From Halocaridina rubra (taxonomy: Eukaryota > Arthropoda > Malacostraca > Decapoda > Atyidae): 64,000 bases of DNA. The stretch covers positions 1 to 64,000 of the forward strand of contig JAXCGZ010022667.1 of the NCBI GenBank assembly GCA_037179515.1, given 5' to 3'. A model generated the notes under the pieces. That model ran no database searches, was not told the DNA's origin, and saw nothing but the letters and a program-made list of their open reading frames with translations. Made by a program: the position numbers and the translations under genes. Positions within the stretch are counted from its first letter, which is position 1. Each line of letters begins with the position of its first letter. Positions 56,249 to 64,000 of the stretch are shown here, piece after piece.

Positions 56249-58153
56249 TGTGACAGAGTGTTTCGCTCAAAGTCAACAGAGGCTGTTAGATGCCTTACCA
56301 AATAAATTAGTAACATAACTGTTATTTTCTAACTAAAAAAAATAATTCCCACTTCTTGACTTTCGCAGATTATGATTATTTGCAATTTGTATTTTAGCTT
56401 ATAGCTAATTTTAAATACCTTATTCACTCTTCTTGTACGTGTAGAAGTATAGCCCCGATATAGAGGCTGCTCCTATTTTTCTGTCTGCTACGAGCCAAGA
56501 AAATTATGAGAGAGAAAAAAGAACCAGTAACCTAACTTTTCATTATTATTCTCGTTTTATTTTATTTGCTTCCACTTGTTGCACCTAAAAATACTGTCTC
56601 TCCCTTGCATCTCTGCTAAAATTGCCTGCCAGGGACCACCACTAAAATAGTCCTTAAAATGATATCAGAGCCAATTACTGCTCTAGAAATGTATCCTACA
56701 GATGAACTCACCAGGAGGAACAAGGAGACGCTCTCTTTTGGCGCTGAGACTGCCCAGAGGCAACATCTCGCCTGGGTAGTCTAAGTTTATTTCAAATCTT
56801 AATTACGTGGCATCTTCACAGGAATTCATCTAGCACAACAAGGTGAGGGATAGTGTATGGTAAAGCTCGTGGGTCAAGCAAATTGGTTTATTTTCGAGAA
56901 TTAGTTACATTTGTTACTGGATAAATCTTATGGATTTCTATTCTCAGATTCCATTCCCATATACACGAAACTTTGTAGATTACCAAGCTGGAATCTCACA
57001 TGCCAAAGTTAATTCCTTAACCTGTAAATTACAGCTGATATACATTGCTGAGAAGTTTCTTTTCACTGAATGTGATAAACGAAAATCTCATCCTCTGAAG
57101 ACTGGTTATGAGCCCGTAAAAATCTATCTCTTTTCCTAATAAATTCTAATTACATTTCACCCCTTTCTATCATCGTAAATAAAGTGTTTTACGTCAAAAA
57201 CTCGTCAATAAAGCTATTTGCTAAAAAAAATTGCAAATATTTAAAAGGTAATTTTTCCCAGTTGGCTTTGCAAATATTTCTTGTTAACCACAATTTAATG
57301 AATGCATACCGTATTTATCTTGCTAATTCTTCATATGTTGGGGATAAAGTGTTTTGAGTTATAAGTTGCAAATACCTCAAAAGGTGGTTTTGCACCCTTT
57401 TTTTCATTGCAAAGTTCTTGATAACTAAAAGTGAATGAATACTGTATTTATCTCGTAGATTCTTCCTTTATCCTAAATAGAGTGTTGCCATATTAATTGT
57501 TAATCAGTAATAAGCATTGCAACTTTTGTGGTTGCCCACAATTTAAGGAATACATACAGTACTGTATTTGTCTTGCTTATTCTTCATTTATTGTGAATAT
57601 ATTGTTTTCTTAAAAACCAGTAAAGAATTAATGGTTTTGTATGCTATTATGGTAGCATAAATATTTCTGGTTAGCTGTTAATAACCAATATATATTCATC
57701 CAGTAGAATGACATTGGAAACTCATTATATGTGTGCTCATGCTTTCAGTTTCCCATTATAAACAGTGTGTCATTTCTGTTTCTGAAATTGCAGTGTCCTG
57801 TATTCTACTCTGCCTGTGTGACAGAGGTAATCATCGAGTTGAGGCCAAAGTCTTGGCATACGTCCGTGGTGCCGGGAAACGAAATCATACTCACCTCCTC
57901 CGGGATTCGAGGCAGCATTTCATAAAATTTAATTTGAGAAATTTAATTCAATTCTTTTAATGTCATTGCATTTCCAAAATTAAAAGAAAGTTGAATTCGG
58001 AGTTTCATTTAACCGACTAATGGTATTAGACATGGGGTGTTCAAGTACAAATATCTATCCTGTCTGTTTGTGAGCTCTTAACCGAGCTCGGTACTTTGAG
58101 TCTCCTTAGTAAAACAGAATCTTAACAACACTCTAGCATTCTAAATCCCCACA
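56249..58153 (+). repeat. Long terminal repeat, second tandem copy, adjacent to the primer binding site (~1.9 kb)
   Basis: It starts TGTGACAGAG and ends CCCCACA, i.e. TG...CA as expected for an LTR, five bases before the primer binding site. A TATAGAG sequence at 56459 aligns with the TATAAAG of the first copy. AATAAA-type polyadenylation signals occur at several points (for example near 57177). The matching 3' LTR would be outside the window. Confidence 0.8.
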
Positions 58154-58158
58154 AGATT

Positions 58159-58176
58159 TGGCGCCCGAACAGGGAC
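58159..58176 (+). promoter_or_regulatory. Primer binding site for tRNA-Lys
   Basis: TGGCGCCCGAACAGGGAC is complementary to the 3' 18 nt of the tRNA-Lys isoacceptor that primes lentiviral reverse transcription (established knowledge). It is placed five bases after the LTR end, the standard position for minus-strand cDNA priming. Confidence 0.9.
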
Positions 58177-58810
58177 CCGAACAGACAGACTGATTTTATA
58201 AATTTATTTTTATTTTGCTTTTTAACATTGCACATGAAACCCGATTACCATTGGCTCGATTATTGAAATGAATGAATCTTAGGCTGCACACGAAAATTTT
58301 CACGCTAGAAACGTTGCGGATAAGAAATTTTTCTTTATTTTCAATATTGATTATGGTAACTAATATTTTCTTGTTTCCTATGTGGTAAACAATCTATCAG
58401 GAAATCTACATGAGATTATGTGGTAACAGACTTTAGAAATTTTGCATGACGAGAAGACGTGTTATATAAGATTTCATTTATTTGCGTGATAAGATTGAGT
58501 TTTAAAGCATTCGTGTTTTATATATCCGTTAAAGGGTGATACTTGTTAGGAATTGGGAGAAAGCATATTAAGTATATTTGCTTATAATTGTGTTTTATAT
58601 TCAAGCATTGACTGCTCATAGATTGGAAGAAAAACTTTGGTGTCATTTACCGAGCCTAGGCTAAGCCTTTCATGTGTCTGAGTTGTCACTTGAAAATAAA
58701 TTTTCTCATTACTAGTAGAAATGTGTAATCTGGCTGCCTAGTAAGCTGTTAGCTTATCGTTGGTGTATTTTGCATAGGATCTGTGCCCTTTTGGTAACAC
58801 TCCAGAATTT

Positions 58811-59053
58811 TACTTACGACATTTTATTTGTGGGTACTGCCATATACGCGCTCATACGCAGGCACGACCGCGATACTGTACTTGTTCGTATTACTTACGA
58901 CATTTTATTTGTGGGTACTGCCATATACGCGCTCATACGCAGGCACGACCGCGATACTGTACTTGTTCGTATTACTTACGACATTTTATTTGTGGGTACT
59001 GCCATATATGCGCTCATACGCAGGCACGACCGCTATACTGTACTTGTTTGTAC
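58811..59053 (+). repeat. Three tandem 81-bp repeats
   Basis: Units start TACTTACGACATTTTATTTG at 58811, 58892 and 58973. The first two are nearly identical and the third has a few changes. Each contains GGGTACTGCCATATA and GCAGGCACGACCGC, related to the core of the following 137-bp repeats. Confidence 0.95.
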
Positions 59054-59090
59054 TCTCAGGCACTGGGTGCTAGTCGGTAAAATTCGTTGT

Positions 59091-59774
59091 TGCTCATTCC
59101 TTTCATTTGCACCATAACTGCAGGTACTGCCATGTATTGCTGTTAAGCAGGCACGACTGCCATTCTGTATTGCCAGTGTTTCATGCACTGTTTTGCAACA
59201 TATTGTTGCTGTTGCACTTGATTGTGTTGCTCATTCCTTTCATTTGCACAATAACCGCAGGTACTGCCACGTATTGCTGTTAAGCAGGCACGACTGCCAT
59301 TCTGTATTACTAGTGTTTCATACACTGTTTTGCAACATTTTGTTGCTGTTGCACTTGATTGTGTTGCTCATTCCTTTCATTTGCACAATAACCGCAGGTA
59401 CTGCCACGTATTGCTGTTAAGCAGGCACGACTACCATTCTGTATTACCAGTGTTTCATGCACTGTTTTGCAACATATTGTTGCTGTTGCACTTGATTGTG
59501 TTGTTCATTCCTTTCATTTGCACTATAAACGCAGGTACTGCCACGTATTGCTGTTAAGCAGGCACGACTGCCATTCTGTATTACCAGTGTTTCATGCACT
59601 GTTTTGCAACATATTGTTGTTGTTGCACTTGATTGTGTTGCTCATTCCTTTCATTTGCACAATAACCGCAGGTACTGCCACGTATTGCTGTTAAGCAGGC
59701 ACGACTGCCATTCTGCATTACCAGTGTTTCATGCACTGTTTTGCAACATTTTGCTGCTGTTGCACTTGATTGAA
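59091..59774 (+). repeat. Five tandem 137-bp repeats
   Basis: Units start TGCTCATTCCTTTCATTTGC at 59091, 59228, 59365, 59502 and 59639 (the fourth starts TGTTCATT). The period is exactly 137 bp with few differences. Each carries GGTACTGCCACGTATTGC and GCAGGCACGACTGCC, the latter able to form a GGCA-CGAC-TGCC hairpin. Confidence 0.95.
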
Positions 59775-59982
59775 TTTTGAGTCACTTATGGTGAGATTTT
59801 GAGATCACTTTTACGTTTAAGTTTGAACTATGGTGTTGAATTTTTTTCTTTCTCCTTGGTGTTGTGTGGTTCTTTCATTTTTTTTTTCTACTTCTGTATT
59901 GTAGAGATTTTTTTTTTTTTGTGGTTGTTTTGGCACTTCGTTATTGACTGTTTAGGAAACCAGGCAGTCACAGGAAACAAAC

Positions 59983-61845
59983 ATGGAAACCATCAAAACA
60001 TTCGATGAGGAGCGTTACCTAGACATACTGATTGCTAGGGGTGAGAGATACGGTTTTTCCCCAAGACAGAAGCTCTTCAAATGGGCTTATGAGAAGATGG
60101 TTGAGCGCCGAGATAAGTTGGAGGAGAAAGCAAGTGAGGAGGCACAAGCACAACCTAAGGAGGCACAAGCACAACATGAACATGGGCTTGCGCTTGCTCG
60201 GCTTCGAGCGGGAATCCCAGACAGTAGTCCTTTATCCGGAAATAGAGATTACAGGAACGGGAAGCACAAGAGCCCCTCGCAGAACTTCAATCATCCAGCT
60301 CCTCCTCCTCACACTCCTAAGCCTTATTACGGCCATGCACCCACACTCAAGAAGGATGACCCGGTAAGACCTAAGCCTCAGCAGTTCAGAGGCAAAGGCC
60401 ATTACTCTGCTCCACCTTTTCAGGGTTTTCAGCTAAACTCTAAGAGCCACCACGCTCCCTCACACAGCGGCGTCCCCCATAGCCGTCTGGCCACTCACTC
60501 AGCCCATGTTGTGGAAACAGGGCCAGAAAGGGCCAATGAGGAAAATGCCGAGGAACCACCACACAAATTTGCCAATGTGGAATTCATCAAACATGATGAT
60601 CTGGAAATGATCCCAAAATGCCTAGAAACCATAAGTGGTGTGGAAGCTGAGATAGCCCTTGACACAGGGGCCAATGGCATACTTGTTGATGAGAAATTCG
60701 TCAGGGATGAAGATTATACCAGCAAAGTCGTTCGTCTGCGGGTTGCTGAAAGAACACCCCAAATACGACGCTGCTGTGTCATTAACCTGGATTGCAAATA
60801 CTACAAGGGAAAAGCCCCAGCTGTGGCAATGATTGGGCTTATGTACCCTGTCTTGATGGGTCGTGCACTGAACCTAGTTCCTACTTTCCAGGCCGACCTA
60901 TACCATAAGGACATTTCTCGTTATAACTTCCCTCGGGGGAAGTCACATGAAGCCATTTCAGCAGCAACTCCTGGCCTCGATGCCAAGAATTTGGACGATT
61001 CTCCGACTGACTCCGTTGAGTCTGCCGCAGTTAGTAAACGTAATGTGGAACGCGGAGAGTTTCCCCCTCCTTTACCAGATGATGCACCTCTAGAGCCATT
61101 GAAGTCCACTCCAGACTTTGCCAAATTGCAGCAAGACTGCCCCAGCCTCAAACGCTGGATGCAGCAGGCCACCGAGGGAAGGACCTTCACAGTGAGAGGA
61201 GGAGGCCAGATCACTTATGCCCTTGAAGATGGAGTACTTCGTAGGCATGTGACTAAAGGTGGCCACACCTTTAAACAGTTGGTGGTGCCCGCTTCGTTGC
61301 GCCGCCAGGCTATGTATGTGGCACACCATTTACCTCTGAGTGGACACAGAGGCAAAGCAAAAACTCGGCATGTCCTTCAGAAGGCTTTCGCATGGCCAAA
61401 CATGTACACCGAGGTAGACAGATATGTAGGCTCCTGCCCTGTCTGTCAATGCACCTCAACGGCACCAGTACCGAAAGTTCCCATGGGGATAACTAAGCTC
61501 TCAATGGAGCCAATTTCCAATGTCGCTATTGACATACTAGGTCCTATTAATCCAACTTTGTCCACGGGGAAACAATTCCTCCTGGTATATGCTGACCTGG
61601 CAACAAGGTACCCAGATGCAGTGCCACTGTCTTCTATCACAACTGAAGCAGTCGCTCATGCCCTATTTGAAATGTGCTCCAGGGTTGGCTTTCCTGAGCA
61701 GGTCACTTCTGACAATGGAAGTCAGTTTACAAGTAGGCACTTTGAGGCTTTTTGTAACCTTTTAGAAATCAAGCACATTCGTACGAGTGTCTATCATGCC
61801 CAATCAAATGGAGCATGCGAACGCTATAACGGGACATTGAAGTGA
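59983..61845 (+). CDS. Gag-like region, aspartic protease and integrase of a Gmr1-like Ty3/gypsy element
   Basis: 620 codons from METIKTFDEERYLDIL. Residues 1-200 are a short, charged, Pro/His-rich Gag-like region with no CCHC knuckle and no capsid I can recognise. The protease active site ALDTGANGILV is at residue 227, with a following LMGRALNLVP (flap/ILG-like) element near 300. Integrase follows: an H2C2 zinc region (HHLPLSGHRGKAK, then CPVCQ; about 445-487) and a catalytic core with Asp 517 (NVAIDILGP), Asp 577 (TSDNGSQF) and Glu 613 (NGACERYNG). The last two are 35 residues apart, the retroviral DD35E spacing. A TGA at 61843-61845 ends the frame eight residues past the Glu, and the same frame continues open beyond. 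The product would process the polyprotein and integrate cDNA in the nucleus. Confidence 0.92.
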   Translation: METIKTFDEERYLDILIARGERYGFSPRQKLFKWAYEKMVERRDKLEEKASEEAQAQPKEAQAQHEHGLALARLRAGIPDSSPLSGNRDYRNGKHKSPSQNFNHPAPPPHTPKPYYGHAPTLKKDDPVRPKPQQFRGKGHYSAPPFQGFQLNSKSHHAPSHSGVPHSRLATHSAHVVETGPERANEENAEEPPHKFANVEFIKHDDLEMIPKCLETISGVEAEIALDTGANGILVDEKFVRDEDYTSKVVRLRVAERTPQIRRCCVINLDCKYYKGKAPAVAMIGLMYPVLMGRALNLVPTFQADLYHKDISRYNFPRGKSHEAISAATPGLDAKNLDDSPTDSVESAAVSKRNVERGEFPPPLPDDAPLEPLKSTPDFAKLQQDCPSLKRWMQQATEGRTFTVRGGGQITYALEDGVLRRHVTKGGHTFKQLVVPASLRRQAMYVAHHLPLSGHRGKAKTRHVLQKAFAWPNMYTEVDRYVGSCPVCQCTSTAPVPKVPMGITKLSMEPISNVAIDILGPINPTLSTGKQFLLVYADLATRYPDAVPLSSITTEAVAHALFEMCSRVGFPEQVTSDNGSQFTSRHFEAFCNLLEIKHIRTSVYHAQSNGACERYNGTLK

Positions 61846-64000
61846 TGTTTGCGCAAGCTAGTGATAGATATGCCTAGGCAGTGGGACAAGTACGACCCTG
61901 CTGCACTTTTCTCCTTCAGAGACACGCCCCACGACACTACTGGATACTCGCCTTTCGAGATGATTTATGGTCATAAGGTCAGAGGCCCAGTAGAATTCTT
62001 GGCAGAATGTTGGGATTCACCTACCATCGAAGATGACGATAGGGACGTTCATGAGTATATTTTGAAGTTTTCGTCTCACCTCAAAAAGGCTTGGAAAACT
62101 GCACAATTAGCCATTAAGGGTCACCAGCAGACTGCCAAGCTCCTCTTTGACAAGCGTGCGCGGCGTCGTGCTCTGACACCCGGAGATCGAGCTCTGTTAC
62201 TTCTTCCAACAGATACCCTCAAGCTAATACTACGCTGGAAAGGACCATACACTGTGGTACACCGGATGACCCTTGACAATTATGTGCTAAATGTTGATGG
62301 CATTAACCGGAAATACCACATTAACCAGCTGAAGCTTTATTGTGAGGACCCGGAGGCCCACAGGGATCCTGCGCTGGCGCTCCCAGCAACCCCTATAGAT
62401 GCCTCCAGCATCAACAGAACCTCCGAGGCTGCAGCAACACAGGTGCTCCATTATAGCCACCCCTTACTTCCTATATTGGAATACTCCACCCTTGCAGTGG
62501 AGACAGACTTACGGGAGTGGAGTTTTTCTGAAGAAGCCCCTCTGGCCGCAGCCACCGCCCTTGCAATTGAAGACATAAGCTTAGCTTTTGATGATGGTAA
62601 GGATCCTGCCATTCCCACACACCGAAAAGAAAGTGTGAGTAATTGTATTATTAACTCCAGACTGCAACCGAGTCAACGGGAACAGCTGAACAAGCTATTA
62701 GAGGACTATGAGAACGTCTTCAACGACCTCCCAGGCATTACCACTACCCTTGAGCATCATGTCAGATTGACTGACCCAGAGCCATTTCGGCATTCCTATG
62801 GTCTTCCCCACCAGCTGTCCTTACGGCTGAAGGAAGATCTTGACACTTGGGTCCGCCTCGGAATAGTTGAAAAGAGCATTTCGCCTTGGTGTTCGCCGTT
62901 ACTGGCAGTGCGTAAGCGAGATGGCAGTCACAGGTTCTGCCTTGACTGTCGTAAGCTTAACTCCCGTACCATCTTTGATGGAGAGCCCATTGCTGACGCC
63001 GAGCATATTTTCTCGTTGCTTTCTCAAGCCCGTTACCTGTCCAAGTTGGATCTGGCCAGTGGATTTTGGCAAGTCCCGTTGAGCGAGACTACCAAGCCTC
63101 TTACAGCTTTTTCCACAAGATATGGTCTATACCAGTTCAGGGTCATGCCTTTTGGTATGGTAAATGCCCCTGGCTGCTTCAGCAGACTCATGAGGATAGT
63201 ACTACAGGATCTCGACAATGTTTCATGCTTTATAGACGACATCCTGGTGCATTCTCAGGATTGGTCATCGCACCTCGAGACCCTCCGCAGAGTTCTCACT
63301 CGTCTGAACCAGCATGGACTTCATTTAAAGCCTTCCAAATGTGAGATTGGTTTCACACAATTGCAGTATCTCGGCCACGTGGTTGGAGAAGGAGATATGT
63401 CCCCTTTACATGACAGGGTACAAGCTATTAAGGATATGGAGAAACCTTCCACTGTCACTCAACTGAGATCATTCCTGGGTAGTGTCGGCTACTACCAACG
63501 GTTCATTCCACACTTTAATACTATTGCTGCCCCTTTGCAGCAACTGACCTCCTCGAAGCAAAGTAAATCCTCCCCTGTCAAATGGACAGATGAAGCGGAG
63601 AGAGCATTTTTCAAGCTCCGAGAAGCATTGGCAGGTGAGCCAGTATTACAACTGGTAAACCCTGATTTTCCATTCATCTTGCAGACCGACGCCTCAGACG
63701 AAGGCCTGGGTGCCGTGCTCTTGCAAGCTCGATCAGACAACTCAGCAGAAGTAGCTCCAGTGCGATATGCAAGCCGCAGGCTTCGCCCTGCAGAGCGAAA
63801 TTACTCCACAATGGAGAAGGAAGCTCTAGCTGCATATTGGGCCATAAAGAAATTTGAAGTCCATCTGTATGGCCAACATTTTACACTGAGAACCGACCAC
63901 CGACCTCTCCTATATTTACAGACTGCAGACAAGCTAAATCCTCGCCTGAAAAGGTGGGCACTTTACCTGAATCTTTTCAAATTCACTGCCCAACATGTTC
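61846..64000 (+). CDS. Integrase C terminus, reverse transcriptase and RNase H of the same element (partial, downstream of the TGA)
   Basis: In the same frame as the previous entry and open for all 718 codons to the window edge. It begins with the rest of the integrase, including a GPY/F module (RWKGPYTVVHRM, about 62233), which is diagnostic of Ty3/gypsy and retroviral integrases. A ~150-residue acidic linker follows. Then RT: VRKRDGSHRFCLDCRKLN (62911), KLDLASGFWQVPL, FGMVNAPGCFSRL and catalytic FIDDILVH at 63229. RNase H begins near 63640 with ILQTDASDEGLGAVLL, YSTMEKEALAAYWAIKKFE and LRTDHRPLL, and is cut by the window end. There is no start codon requirement if the TGA is read through or is a point mutation. 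RT after integrase is the reverse of normal Ty3/gypsy order. Confidence 0.92.

Larger units (their letters stand above)
58177..59982 (+). other. 1.8-kb leader between primer binding site and gag-pol
   Basis: No convincing gene. It holds AT-rich sequence (58177-58800), an 81-bp array and a 137-bp array, then a T-rich stretch before the start codon at 59983. The 115-codon open frame at 58770-59117 exists because the 81-bp unit is a multiple of three. An ordinary Ty3/gypsy element would have most of Gag near here. Confidence 0.75.

Noticed and set aside
58770..59117. 115-codon frame with a repeated 27-residue block
   Set aside because: The 81-bp repeat is a multiple of three, so one open unit gives an open array. 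It lies in the retroelement leader with no start context or relatives.
59091..59774. CRISPR-like repeat array
   Set aside because: The 137-bp units are contiguous with no unique spacers, in eukaryotic retrotransposon sequence.
58159..64000. Endogenous lentivirus, suggested by the primer binding site
   Set aside because: RT, GPY/F integrase and domain order are Ty3/gypsy (Gmr1-like). The shared primer tRNA is explained by convergence.

Overview
This window looks like animal nuclear DNA, most likely from an arthropod and possibly a decapod crustacean. That assignment is inferred from the mix of element families (CR1, I, L2-like, RTE, Buster-type hAT, Tigger, Ty3/gypsy), the long dinucleotide microsatellites, and TTAGG-containing element tails; no host gene or rRNA is present to confirm it. 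Essentially all 64 kb is transposable-element sequence, and I see no convincing single-copy host gene. Coordinates of element edges are by eye and usually good to about 10 bp unless a target-site duplication (TSD) is quoted.

Layout. 1-6.2 kb is a graveyard of DNA transposons (hAT, two Tigger/pogo copies) with an I-element fragment, an RTE fragment and a Buster-type hAT fragment stacked in them. 6.2-54.2 kb is dominated by one CR1-like non-LTR family, present as nine copies (CR1-0 to CR1-8). Three run on the plus strand (6.2-22.6 kb) and six on the minus strand (22.6-54.2 kb). Copies sit head to tail: the 5' end of one repeatedly abuts the short tandem tail (unit CACAATTAGGTAAT) of its neighbour. 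Into this array are inserted an almost complete I-clade element with a perfect 13-bp TSD (13560-20255), a second I-like element with a complete RT-RNase H (25448-28902), an L2-like element (38045-42640), and a further I copy (43485-50708) that itself hosts a 3-kb hAT transposon with a perfect 8-bp TSD (43727-46730). A tRNA-derived SINE tandem array and two long AT microsatellites lie at 35.2-36.3 kb.

54.2-64 kb holds the 5' part of a large LTR retrotransposon: two tandem ~2-kb LTR copies, a tRNA-Lys-type primer binding site, a 1.8-kb leader with two tandem arrays, then an open frame encoding a short Gag-like region, protease and integrase, one in-frame TGA, and then reverse transcriptase and RNase H running off the window. 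Integrase lies before reverse transcriptase although the integrase carries a Ty3/gypsy GPY/F module. This is the unusual order known from the Gmr1 group.

How the parts work together: the non-LTR elements each encode an RNA-binding ORF1 and an endonuclease-RT ORF2 for target-primed reverse transcription. Most copies here are broken by one to several stops or frameshifts. The nesting gives a relative age order, with CR1 copies oldest, then I and L2-like insertions, then hAT. The two observations most worth following are the Gmr1-like element and the self-targeted head-to-tail CR1 array.
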